From the NCBI GenBank assembly GCA_036927565.1, contig JAYESD010000002.1, forward strand, positions 220,475,882-220,539,881: a stretch of DNA of 64,000 nucleotides. Direction: 5' to 3'. The notes below the pieces were generated by a model. That model saw nothing but the letters and a program-made list of their open reading frames with translations. It did no database searches and was not told where the DNA came from. Shown piece after piece: positions 10,831-21,635 of the stretch (positions are counted from its first letter, which is position 1; each line of letters begins with the position of its first letter). The translations under genes were made by a program, and so were the position numbers. The DNA comes from Tuctoria greenei (lineage: Eukaryota > Streptophyta > Magnoliopsida > Poales > Poaceae).

Positions 10831-13800
10831 ATGCCTTCATTTGAACTTGCGCTTGAATCCTCCAAAATTTCGCTTGCTTTTCCTCTCTCGCCCCGTCGTG
10901 CTGCGATGGAGTTGGTTCTCCGCAAGAGCCGTCTGACGACTGATGACGATTTGAAGAAGGTCCAGACCTACATGGGGTGGTCCAGCGACTCCTTCAACCA
11001 CCTGGTCCGCGCCGGCAAGCTCCCGTTCAAGAAGGAGCACGCCGGTGACATGGTGTACTTCTCCGCGTACGGCATGGTGGGACTGATCCCACCTTTCTCT
11101 TGATGCTGCTAGACTTCTATGGTCTACAGCTTTACCACCTTGGCCCCCACTCCATTCTTCTGGTGTCGACCTTTGTCCACTTCTGTGAGATGTGGGTGGG
11201 TATTCCCCCCTGTGTCGAGCTATTCCGCACCTTCCTAACCATCCACACAATCGGCAAGAGTGACGAGTACCTTGCCTTCTATTATTTTATGAAGCACAAG
11301 AAGTGCCCGTACAAGTACTTGAGGTCGTTCCCTTCCCGCAAGTGGGACGACTGGAAGAAGGATTGGATTGTTGTCATAGTAGAGGAGCACAAGAAGCTGG
11401 AACTGCCCGAAGGCCTTCCCAACGTCGACACTGAAGCCTGGAGCAAAGTTACGGTGCTGTTGGACGCCTTCAACCCTGCCGTGACCCGGATCCGCCAATG
11501 TGTGGAAGAAGGGGTGACTCCCAAGGCGGTTTTCTGCAACTTCCTGGTCAACAGTTGGGCTCCGCTAAAGATGAGGCAGAAGCTCGCCTAGGCCCTCAAC
11601 AGCGTGATGGACGATGACCGGATTGAGACCGGTTTGAAGTCCAACCTGGAAGGTGCAGCTTTGGAGCTTCATCTCATGAAGTTCCAGCACGGCATCGATT
11701 TCAAGGGCGATGACTTGACTCTGCCTGCAGCTTTCCTTCCTCTGAACATGGAGGCAGAGTTCGGCAGGGAGCTCCGATGGAAGATGCCAGTGCTTGACGA
11801 CCTCGGCGAAGTTGATAGGCATTCGACCACCAAGCTGGTGATCCCCGGAGCTTCTAAGGGTGGCCCTTCTCCTGCTCCGAGTTAGAGGACTGAATTTGTA
11901 GGCAAGGGCAAGGAGTTGGTCGAGCCTTCCAGCCGCAAGAGGAAGTTGAAGCACTCTGATGGAAGGTCCATTAGACATGCTCCTTCTGCAGCAGCTCCTT
12001 CTCCCTGCAGGGGGAGGTCTTCAGCGGCGACTCCCACTCCAACAGCAGCGTCCCCTCGGGACACCAGCTCCGGCCATGTGACTCCAGTACTAGTACATGC
12101 TAAGGGCTCTTGGTCCGAGGGTCCTGCTCAATCGAGGGGGGCCTCAACCAAGACATCGTTGACGGCGGCAACAAGCTTTGGGGAGCCTTCCCGAGCTACT
12201 ACGCCAGTGGCAACAGGGTCTGGTCCTGAGCGTCCGGTGAAGAGGTTCCGCGCTAGCTGGAGCAGAAGCCGTCCAAGGTAAATTTGATTTTTTACCTCAG
12301 TTGATAGTTTTTTTTTGTAATCATATTTTGAGTTTCTATGTCCTTCATCCACAGGGCACCCAAGAAAGGGACTGAAGCTCTGTTTCCTGCAACAGCGTCT
12401 GATGCTGTGCAGGCGAAGGCTCCGGCTCCAGTTCCAGTGCCGCCCGAGGTGGTGGCCGAGGCTGCGGCAGCTCCGGTGCCAGCTGTCGTGGTCCTTGACC
12501 TTGAGTCAATCCCCTGAAGCTCCCGTGGTAGCGCCGGACCACAAGAATGAAGATGTACCAGCGGCACCAGCTCCGGAGGTTGAAGCTCCAGTTTTGGATG
12601 TTGTGATGATGGACGCTCCGGCCTCAGAGCCGGAGGTAGCTGCAGTTCCAGCCCTAGAGACAGACGTTGCTGAAGCCCCGGCGGCAGAGGCATTGGTTGA
12701 TGAAGTTTCGGCACCTGAGCCGGTTGTCGCGGAGGTGCCGGTGCCAGAGCTGGTGGAGGTCGAAGCGCCAGCGCCTGAACCGGAGGTGGAGGCACCAGCT
12801 TCGAAGCCGGAAGTGGCCTCAGCTCTGGCCGAATCTTCAACGCCAGCCCAGGAGGTGATAGTTCCGGAAGTACCCGCACCTGAGCCAGGGTGCCAAGATG
12901 AAGCGGCCGGTCCTCCGCCTGAAGGACCAGTTGCTGACGATCTGGCAGCGGAACCTTCAGAGTTGACTCCAAAGGCAGGAACTTTTGTTGCAGGACCTTC
13001 CTCGGCGGCAGCCGAAGCTAAACCAGAGGGCGGCCCTAGTGCCGGGGAAGCTCAGGGGACCGCTATTGTAGAGTGGGAACCGATTTTTGTTATGGAGAAC
13101 CCGCTAGAGCCATCGGAGAGGACCCCGGCAGGTCCAGAGCTGATCCCCCTGTCGCTGTCTATGGACAACGCCTGCTCCAACCTTCATCAGGTCCAGCTGG
13201 CCTTTTACCATGATAGCAAGGCTCTCGAGGAGGAGCGCCAAACCCTTAGGAGGTGGCGCAACCGGCTCCAGTTCGAGACCAAGCTGGCGCAAACGAGGCG
13301 GCTGACAACAAGGAGTGGGCGAAAAAGGAGAAGGCTCGTTGGAGTACTGGGGTGAGCTGCTGGATGGGAGGGAAAGCATGGTGCGATCCCTCGACAACCA
13401 GTCCCGTGCCATCCACGAACAGGTTGTGGCTGCTAATGAAGCAGCGAATGATCGCCAAGAGAAGCTCAGCACCATCCATGACAGCCTTGTCAAGTGCCGA
13501 GAGACTCTTGAAGAGCAGGAGAAAAAGCTCGAAGATGAGGAGCAAAAACTCCTGGAGCTGCGTGATGACCTCGTGAAGAGGGAGACAGAGCCTGCTCAAA
13601 GGCTGGTCCTGGGTGACAAGAGCCTTGCGGAGCGCACCAAGAAGTTGGAGGAGCTCTGCGAGAAAGAGGAGAAGAAGGCATGGCAGCGAGGACAAGACCT
13701 CACCAAGAGGGAGAATGAAATTGCTGCTATAGAGAAGAAAGTGCAAGGCCGGGAGAGAGACCTAGTCGACCGCCGGAACAAGATCCACATCCAGGAAGAG

Positions 13801-14298
13801 GAGCTTGGTAAACTCAAAAGGCAAGTTGCTGTAAAGATTCAGTAGAATGCCAAAGAGGTCGAGCACCTTGCCCAGGAGGATTCAGAGCTTGCGGTGACCA
13901 AGAGATCCTTGGAAGAGGTGCGAGGCTCAAGGGCTGCGGAGTCCCAACAAGTATGGGACTTCCTTGGCAAAGCCAATGACGCGCTAATGCCGCTGGTCTT
14001 TAGTCCCGTGCGTCCGGACGACCCGAAGCCGGAGCTGCACCAGGCGTTGCAGGTGTTGAGCTTGGCGGGCAACAAGCTCAACAAGATGGGTGATGTCATC
14101 GTGGACCAGTTGGAAACCGAAGGACAATCCCTGGTGAAGAATGTAGCAGAGTACATGCTGACGTGCTACACAAGCCAGGATCCTCACTTCCCACTGGACC
14201 CGGTGCTTGAAGGTCCCATTGACGGAGAGGGAGATGCCGCCAAAGCCAGTGTGTCGGAGGTTGCCCAGAAGGTCGCCTCATTCTTCCGTAGGATTTAG
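10831..14298 (+). pseudogene. Antisense gene of Tat-like element, PF04195-like domain
   Basis: The gene runs opposite to its host LTR element. Residues 1-90 (10831-11100) include KVQTYMGWSSDSFNHLV and GMVGLIPPFS. After a frameshift at 11100 come FYGLQLYHLGPHSILLV, FCEMWVGIPPCVELFR and WDDWKKDWIVVIVEE, which I recognise as the putative gypsy-type transposon domain (PF04195, Transposase_28). A Ser/Pro/Lys-rich linker follows, then an intron (12278-12354), an Ala/Pro/Glu repeat region (about 12540-12960), a long charged coiled coil (13320-13845) and a C-terminal helical domain ending SFFRRI. Breaks are in-frame TAGs at 11589, 11883 and 13843 and frameshifts near 11100, 12515 and 13305. The function of the family is unknown. 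Confidence 0.7.
12278..12354 (+). other. Predicted 77-bp intron in the antisense gene
   Basis: The donor CCAAG|GTAAAT and acceptor CTTCATCCACAG|G flank a T-rich 77-bp stretch with stops, unlike the GC-rich coding sequence on both sides. Removing it joins RSRPR...APKKGTEALFPA. An intron antisense to the LTR genome would not be spliced from the genomic RNA, so it can survive retrotransposition. Confidence 0.65.
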
Positions 14299-14832
14299 GA
14301 TTTCCTCCTTGTATCTCCCGCTTGTATCTTCTCTTCTTTTCCTCAATTTTGTAATCTCTTGTCTCCAGATTAATGAAATCCAAGGAATTTATGAATTTCA
14401 TTTTTTGTCTTCAACATGTTTGTCTCACTTGGCCCCCTGGTAGTTGTACACAATTTGATTGTGAACATGTACCAAGAGGATGTAGCATTTTGTTGAAGAC
14501 CTGCGTGCTTCGAACTTGTAGTTGGTAGGTCCGAAGTCGTTGATAGTAGGGCCCCTGAGGTTGTTGGATCTTAGTAGCTCCGGCAACGACCTTTATCAAT
14601 GCGTAGAACGTCGACAGGTGGTCCTGTGGGGTTGTCGGAGCTTAGTAGCTCCAGCAGCGTCCACTGTCAACATGCGAAGCGTTGGAAGCATACCCAATTG
14701 GGGTGTCCTCCCACCCTCTTTTCTTCACGTTGACTGGTGGCCCCATGGATTTGTCAGAACTTGGCAGCTCTGGTGATGGCTGCTATCAATGTTTGAAACA
14801 TCAACAGCGGACCACCTTAGGGGGTGTCGAAC
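14299..14832 (-). repeat. Leader region with degenerate repeats
   Basis: This lies between the primer binding site and the antisense gene and contains no gene. The words GGATCTTAGTAGCTCCGGCAACG, GGAGCTTAGTAGCTCCAGCAGCG and AGAACTTGGCAGCTCTGGTGATG recur at about 14566, 14638 and 14757, each followed by a TCAA(T/C)G.. word and an ACGTCGACAGGTGGTCC-like word. These are diverged leader repeats. Confidence 0.5.
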
Positions 14833-14849
14833 CCCTACCTGGCGCGCCA
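14833..14849 (-). other. Primer binding site of Tat-like element
   Basis: The minus strand reads TGGCGCGCCAGGTAGGG, two bases from the 5' LTR end. I recognise this word as a common primer binding site of grass Ty3/gypsy elements. I do not assign the tRNA. Confidence 0.7.
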
Positions 14850-14851
14850 AC

Positions 14852-15724
14852 TAGCGGAGTGTGATTCCGGCAATTCTCCTGATTCTACCGTTGGTAGCCC
14901 GCGGAGTTTGTAGTTCGGTTGTGGGCGCGCAGAGATTCAGAACAAGATGGCAAATTGACATGAGAATGTATGTGGTTTGGATCGCCTGAGCGTAATACTC
15001 TACTCCACGGGGTGTGTTGTTGCTGTATTGAGAGTCTGAGCGCTTGTGTGTAAGACCTAAGTGTCTTGAGCGCGTATGGGTGTGTGTGTCTCCCATCGTC
15101 CCTTGTGTATCGCTCGACCAGTCCTTTTATAGTACAAGGACTAGTCGTTACATCGTTAGCCTGGCCCGACATGTGGCCCTGGCGGTTACAGATGCTTAAT
15201 ACACAATTAATGTGCTTAATTACCCTTAATATTGTGGTAACGCGCCTTGACAGTGGCATTACTGGTATTAAGGGCCCTCCGATCGTGTGTCATTAACATA
15301 GCATTAATGACACTTAATCGGGTCTTGAGGTCTTTAATGTTCCTTGAAGGTCCGAGCCGTTGGAAGTCCACCACTCTGCCTGTTGAGGTTGAAGGTCTGG
15401 CGGTTGGACGCGTGGCAGCTCCGGAGCTTACTGTCTTGGACGAGTAGGTCCGGTGTTGTTGTACACGTGTCAGTACCGAAGCTTCCCTCTGTCGGGGGTT
15501 AGGTCCGGGGGTGCCACACGGGTATCTAGTCCGGAGCTTTCCCATGCGTGGGATGTAGCTCCGATTTAATGATACACGCGGCGGCACTGGGACTAACCAT
15601 AGAAGGGAGGCAGGTCCGGTTATGAGTGACATGTGGGGCCTTCGAAGGTCTTCAACACTGATGGGCGGAGTTCCTTTGCTCTTTTTGCAGTCCCAAGGGG
15701 TATCCGGTACGCAGGGTACCGACA
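14852..15724 (-). repeat. 5' LTR of Tat-like element
   Basis: This 873-bp copy of 9494-10376 has its TATA box at 15123-15132 (minus strand). The last bases next to the primer binding site read TAGCGGAG where the partner has TGTCAGAG, so one LTR end has mutated. Otherwise the copies align throughout. Confidence 0.85.
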
Positions 15725-16350
15725 GTCGTCATATGCCAATCTCAACCATCAATATAACTCAATTAAGTGAAGGAACGAATATTTCTTACACACGTTATAG
15801 TTATAAATGACCTAGTTCCACTTGTACTTGAAGAAATTGGTGCATACAGGTATTTTATACGGAATCAAAGTGACACAAGGGGATAGATCCTATAAAATAT
15901 AATACTAGCCAATCAAGCGTCAACATGTGGCACCACATGGATCAAATGGCCCAAAAACAGAAGTATCTAAGGCCATCCGATGGTGTATCACCTATATTAG
16001 TAAAGGGGACCCACCTGTCAGGGACCTAGAGAAAACACGGCCCCGACAGAGCCCTGACCAGGTCGGCCGACCCTTCTATTCGGACGACCTGGGTGCCAAA
16101 CTCAGTCAATCGACACGTGTTGGCTCCTCCCGACTTCCTGAAGATCATTATGACCGATTCGCGTGCATTTCATGGCGGGAACCAACCCTTCTCCACCCAT
16201 AAGAAGGACCCCTTACCCTCCTTTCACACACACACACACACACACCACTTGAGCAATATTCTATTGTATACACTACTTCTCCTAGTTCCTTAGTGGAGGT
16301 TAGACTATAGAGAGGAGCATCTTGTTTCAAGTCCAAATTGGGAAAGGTAT
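15725..16350 (+). repeat. Remainder of the Athila-like 3' LTR
   Basis: It continues the LTR begun at 9480. It has LTR-like features: a GC-rich stretch, CCCATAAGAAGGACCCC at 16197-16212 that could be a weak TATA region, a (CA)n tract, and a leader-like stretch. Its right end is not visible, so the boundary is approximate. Confidence 0.4.
16225..16245. repeat. (CA)n microsatellite
   Basis: This is a run of about ten CA units. Confidence 0.9.
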
Positions 16351-17224
16351 GGCTCATTTATCTTTTCTTGTATTTGTGACTTTATACCTAATAAAGATAT
16401 TATCTTTAGTCTTCCTTTATACATGTGCTTGAATGAAGTGTTTGTTGTTTGATTGTGGATTCTATGTATGTGGTAGGAATAGTCTTTATGATCATGCCTT
16501 AATGTCATTACACTATCATCATAAACACTATAAACCCCCAATATAGTCTAAGTAGTTATGATATGATCATGTTAATATGAATAACTTATGTTATGTCTCA
16601 ACATTAGTTCAATGATGTTTAGGTTAGTCATTGCCTTAGCATGGCTTGTGCCATGGCTCCTAAGGTATTTACATAATATGCTAGCATGGTGCAAGGATAG
16701 TTAAGTAGCGTTGGATGTCTCGTAGACCCACGGATTGAAGTGGTAGGAAGTAGGTGGTGACAGCCCTATCTGTCCATTGTAATCCTCCATGTTCGGCTAT
16801 GCAAGAGGCTCTTGGCAGGAGTCGCTCTAGTATTGCTAGTGGTACGCCCGTGTCCGATATGTTGAACGACTTAGCATAATGATTCACCATTGACATGCTC
16901 ATTAGTACCTAACCTAGGCTATGTATATGTATATCAGAAGCATTGTAGGAGTAACTCCCCAACTCTTAGTCTAATCTCCTTTAGGACCCATTTACCCTTT
17001 AGAATAGACTGCTTAGGTGTGTGTCACACTACCCATGTTACCAACTTACTCCTGTCTTGATAATTGACTACTATCCCATAACTTGATCATAAGAGTAGTG
17101 TCTACTTTACTCCATTGCCTTCCTTTGGGATAAATATGATACCCTTGGGAATACTTTTGGGTGAAATGATACACGATAGTTTTCTTGCGCTTGCGTAATT
17201 TAATCTGTGATATAATAAATGTCA
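16351..17224. other. No recognised feature
   Basis: This is AT-rich sequence with no convincing open frame or terminal repeat. It should contain the left end (5' LTR) of the second Tat-like element, but I find no match to the LTR at 42426-43440 here, so that end is lost or rearranged. Confidence 0.4.
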
Positions 17225-19823
17225 ACAGGTACCAGCTTCGGTGGCACACCATCACGTGGTCTGCCACCTCCTTCGCCATGACCTTCCCCTCTACTTCTAG
17301 GAACTCGTCGACTACTGCACCAACTGTATGCATCTTTGAGTTTGTGGAGTCAAGTGCAGAGAATACCTGACTCACCTCCTGCATCGACTCCCCTCTTTGC
17401 ACGGGGCTGAAGCCAAAAGTCTCCAGTGCCCCCTAAGCATGGCCCAGGAAGTCTCGGACATTTTGTGCCTTAGCTGCGATGAGGATCAGAGGTCCTTCAC
17501 CTCCTGTTGTGCCGCCTTCAGCACATTCGGGCTGCCTTCAGAGAACTACTTCTCCCTGGCGGCCAACGCCTCCACTCGATCGTCAAATTCCTCAAAACGG
17601 CAACCCAGAGCGGTCTCCTGGATCTCAACATTGAGCTTGCGCTCTAGGAGGGCTTGGCAATCTTTTGCATGGCAGACCTGGTCTTGCGACAAGTCGACCT
17701 CACGGAGAGCTAGGTCCTCAGCACGGAGCTCCCGCTAGTCCTAGTTCGACTGAAGCTTGCAGGAGCCCTCCTCAACCTTCTCCTCTTCCTCTAGGGACTT
17801 CTTCTCCCACTCGGCACAGGCGGCCTCGCGGCGGCTGAGCGCCTCCTGAAGTTCCTCAAGGGAGTTGAGGTGATCGTTGGCAGCCTTGTTGGCCTCCTCG
17901 GCGTCCACCAGAAGCCCCCTGGATTTGGGGTCTAGTACCTTGACCATGCGACACTCCTTTTGCAGCTACTCCTCTTCCTCCCTCACCCTCTTCTCCTCCT
18001 TCTGGATCTCTTATTTTGCCTCGCCGATCTTGAAGTCCAGAAGATCGTCCTAGGCTCCGAGACGATCTCGCATCTTCTCCCATTCCATGTCGAGAGCAAG
18101 CTGCACCTGGCGGAGGCCAGATTGCGCTAGGTCAATGGCATCGAGGAGGGGGATCGACTCAGTTGACGCCACGGAGGGTCGTTCAGTAATTGTCTCGGGC
18201 TCATCTTCGACCACCAGAGAAGTTGACAACAATGCCAACGACTGGGATCTCGTCACCAAGGACCAGGGGAAGTTCGCAACACCTCTTGGAGTGATGGTGT
18301 CAGCGCTTGTTGCAGCCTCGACCGTTGAAGCGCTAGCCTCGGGGTCCTAGGCCTCAGTGCCTTGCGCTGACTCTGGTGCCATCTTCGAGACAATAGCCTT
18401 CGTCGTGGAACCCCGGGCACTGTTGTGTACAGGTGTCCCATCACTCGTGGGACACTCTGGCACAGGGGCATTGGCTAGCCCCATTGTTGAAGTTGCGCCC
18501 TGCATCACCCCCGATGTGGAGCCTACATGGCACTAGGGAGCAGGCGAGGTGGATGTCCCCCTCAATGAAACCGCACTCGGCGTCGCCCCCGGTGCTGGAA
18601 CCTGCCAACCACTCAAAGGAGTGGCGCCACCACCAAAAGCTAGTGCCTCCACCGATGCACTGGTGGTGGGTGCCGGAAGACAGTCTCCCGGGCTGGCTTG
18701 GGGACCGGCTCAGAAACCCGCTTCAACGTCGCACTTTCAGAAACTTCGGAGGTAGGGACGCTCCCCATTACTGTTTGCTGCGGTAGGGGAATCACATCCG
18801 TTGATGATAGCCTACGGATCAGAAGCCATACCTGATTATATAAAGAAACAATGGAAGCAGGACTACATGACTTGGTAGGCACGCCTTACTGTGGACCCCT
18901 ACATCTCCAGTGGGCCTGGAGCTTTGGCTTCTGCGGAGGGTTGGAGTCGTTTGATCCCGCCGCCATGGTCGGCGCCTGTGACGCTCACTTCTGGGACGGG
19001 GGGTGGCTTGCACCCTCGATGGAACCGCCGAGGTAGATCTTACTGTTCCCCCATTGGTGCTGCTCCCAGCATTCTTTGTTGCGCTTCTGCTGGCAATGAT
19101 GCATGCGCTCTTTGTTGCACCGGTGACTGGAGCATTTGTGGCCTGGGGCTCCTTAGCCCTGGGCTGGTCCCGACAGCTGGGATGGCCGCTCCACCCGAGG
19201 ATCCTCCTTCGGAACCACCGTCAGTGCTCCTCAATGCATCTACTGCTGGAGTGCTCGCATCTTGGGGCTTCATAGCATGGGGTTGCGCAGATGCAGCACC
19301 CCAGAGCCGCCACTGGTGCCAGAGTCCAAGTTGACGCAGAGTCGATAGTGGCTCAGGGCAGCTCAGATCGACGCTAGAGAACCGCAGTGTCGTCTGCATG
19401 CACCAGCCGACTCTCCACGGGGAGGGAGGGACCCTTGCCTGAGGCACCTCCACCGCCCAAAGACGCGGGCTCCTCATGACGCTGCCTCAGAGCAAGTGAG
19501 TCCCTCGGCAACGTTCGGGGGCACTTCTTTGACACGGTCACGGGTCAGGCATCGACTCCTTTCCCTTCCCTATGTCAGCAATCGGTGCCTTTCCTTTCCC
19601 TCCAGTGAAGGTTGGGTCCTCCTCCTCGCTTGCGTCGAAGCACGGGGCCAGCGTAAACTCCTGTTGGCCCCCGGAGTTGTCCATGCCAGGGATGCTTACC
19701 ACCCGGAGAATGTCCCCGACCTGCCATAGGGCACGGCCAAGGGCATCCAAGTTCGGCATCGCCTTCAGGATCTTCAACCTGAACGTCTAGTCTACAAAGA
19801 GCAGTTGGTAGGATGCCAGCAGG
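17225..19823 (-). pseudogene. Second Tat-like antisense gene, C-terminal part
   Basis: This is read on the minus strand as the continuation of 41900-41100 across the copia insertion. From the insertion leftward come MPNLDALGRALWQVGDIL, an Ala/Pro-rich region (about 19500-18250), LDAIDLAQSGLRQVQLALD (compare LHQVQLAFYHDS in the first copy), a coiled coil with EEANKAANDHLNSLEE (compare NEAANDRQEKLS), and AKEVADHVMVCHRSW (compare VKNVAEYMLTCYTSQ). Frames change many times. It is the same gene type as 10831-14298 and is related but not close in sequence. Confidence 0.6.
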
Positions 19824-19828
19824 GTAAT

Positions 19829-21573
19829 TGTGAGACCTATGTGTGCTGAATACATTGGCTATGGTGATAAAAATTTTGAATTCTACCGAAACACCTTTAT
19901 CATCAAGGTTCGACTCTAGGTCCAAGCTCCAGCAAGGTCCAACGATAGGTCCATCTTGTTTTGGGTAGCCCCGGTAAGGTCCTACGTAAGGTCCGACTTG
20001 CTTTTGCTAGGTCCGACTTCTTTGTCTAGGTCCGACTAGATTTGGTAAGCTCCGGCGCTAGATCCTACTAGCTTTGTTTAGCTCCAGCGCTAGGTCCTGC
20101 TAGCTTTTGTAAGTTCTGGTGCTGGATTCTGTTAGTTTTGGTAAGCTCCGGTAGAAGGTTTGGTTAGCTCTGGCAAGGTTCGGAGCTAGATTGCAATGGT
20201 TCAACTTTTATGTTGGAATGATTCCAACTTGCTTTACATCTATGGAAAGTATGCTTAGTATTCTTTTACTATGTTTTTGGTGTCTTTTGGTGGTTATGGT
20301 TGATATCTTTTTGCTATGGTTTGTAACATGCTTACGTGAGGTGCTCACGTAAGGTGTTTTGGTTTTTGAACTAACGAGAGTCAAGTCGAGGACTTGTGCT
20401 TGGATGTATTGGTTGTTTATACGCGTGCAGGTGTTGCTTGATTTCAAGACATGGCTGGTGACGGGATCCATTGAACTAGTCTTAGGGAGGAGATGAAGTT
20501 CAACAACCATGTTAGAGAGGAATTGTGGTTGAGTTGATCGGGAGGTCGCGCAGCATGTTTGGATCAAGAACATTGCTTATGAAGGTATCATGCACGTCAT
20601 TGGAAGATGTTTGCACGTGTGCAAGGAGTGCATGGACATGACTACATGGTTCCAAGATGTGATGAAGATATGTGGATGTAATGAATTGGTTGGAAAGGTA
20701 CAACGGACTAGGTTATGGACTCAGCCTCCGGCTGAGTCGGGTTTGACTCAAATATGGAAAGTTTTGAGTTGGTTATGATAGGATTTCGTGTGGGTCACGA
20801 ATTTGTGTTGTTTTAGGAATTTTGGATACGTTTCTGAGGTGCTTGGAAGTCTTAAGATTGCTTCTATCTGCGTATAGAAGAGTCTCGAGTAGTTATGGCA
20901 AGTATCGATTTGTGAATTGAGTAGGATTAGAGTCCTAGTTAGATTTGGGTGGCCCAAGGGCTGGTTATATAAGAAAGGGTGGCCAGAGCTCGTGGGGCAC
21001 GACTTTAGGGCTGTTCCTCTTGTGGTTTGATCAATAAAATCTGTAGTTCGAAGGAACTTTTGTGTCTTGTTCGTCTGACTTGTTTTCTTCAAGTCTTTCT
21101 CATCATGTTTCTACACAGCACTACCTTGTTTTAGTGGTTTTATCATAACTGGAGTTTTACAGATCCGATTGACATGATTCTTTTTGGATTGTCTTCACAA
21201 CTTAATTTTCTATAATATGTGAAATTTCACGGTCATTGGATTTGTGGTTTCTGATCTACATGAGTTTCTTTGCAGTTTTCCAGAACTATTTTTCTCGGGT
21301 AGGACAGATTGACCTTTGTTCGATCTTTCGATCGTAACATGAGTTTGTCTCGACGGATTTTGTGATTCTTGTTGTGACGTCTTGGTGACTTGATTCTCTA
21401 CAATATATACTAGTTTTATCACAGTTGAACATGTTTAGACTAGTCGCACACACAGTTTCTTTAACAGATCGATTTTCTGCTGAGGGGTATTTCCGTTGCT
21501 TCCGCTGAAAAGTTTTAATCTACCATTCACCCCCCTCCATCTGGTAGCTTTACATGTGCTCTTCGATCCTACA
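19829..21573 (+). repeat. 5' LTR of older copia element
   Basis: This 1745-bp LTR starts TGTGAGACCTATGTGTGCTG and ends CTTCGATCCTACA. It is 212 bp longer than its partner, mainly because of a repeat block at about 19945-20170. The partner goes almost straight from AGGTCCGTCTT to GGCAAGGTTTGGAGC. Confidence 0.9.
19945..20170. repeat. Short tandem repeats in 5' LTR
   Basis: The words TAGGTCCGACTT and GTAAGCTCCGGCGCTAG recur about every 30-40 bp (AGGTCCGACTTGCT, AGGTCCGACTTCTT, AGGTCCGACTAG, TAAGCTCCGGCG, TAGCTCCAGCG, TAAGTTCTGGTG, TAAGCTCCGGTA). The block is nearly absent from the 3' LTR. Confidence 0.7.
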
Positions 21574-21575
21574 AT

Positions 21576-21590
21576 TGGTATCAGAGTCAC
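21576..21590 (+). other. Primer binding site, initiator Met tRNA type
   Basis: TGGTATCAGAGTCAC lies two bases after the LTR end. TGGTATCAGAGC is the standard plant copia primer binding site. Confidence 0.85.
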
Positions 21591-21635
21591 GGTGATCTAA
21601 TCTTTGTGATTCGAACATGCTTTTGACTAATCCTC

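Larger units (their letters stand above)
9489..15729 (-). mobile_element. Non-autonomous Tat-like LTR element with antisense gene
   Basis: A complete element is flanked by the perfect target duplication GTCGT (9489-9493, 15725-15729). The 3' LTR is at left (9494-10376) and the 5' LTR at right (14852-15724). The LTR direction is set by the TATA box on the minus strand, the 5'-TGTCGGTACC start at 15724 and the primer binding site at 14849. The 4.5-kb interior has no gag or pol. It holds one gene on the opposite (plus) strand, 10831-14298. Extra antisense genes are known in the Tat lineage of Ty3/gypsy; here the antisense gene is all that remains. The LTRs differ at roughly 5-6% of positions by eye, so the insertion is not recent. 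Confidence 0.8.

Noticed and set aside
12292..12972. A 226-codon minus-strand frame opposite the antisense gene
   Set aside because: It is a mirror of the Ala/Pro/Glu repeat on the plus strand. It spans the predicted intron and has no motif of its own.
13246..13746. A 166-codon minus-strand leucine-rich frame
   Set aside because: It is the complement of the plus-strand coiled coil, which turns Glu/Lys codons into Leu/Phe/Ser codons.
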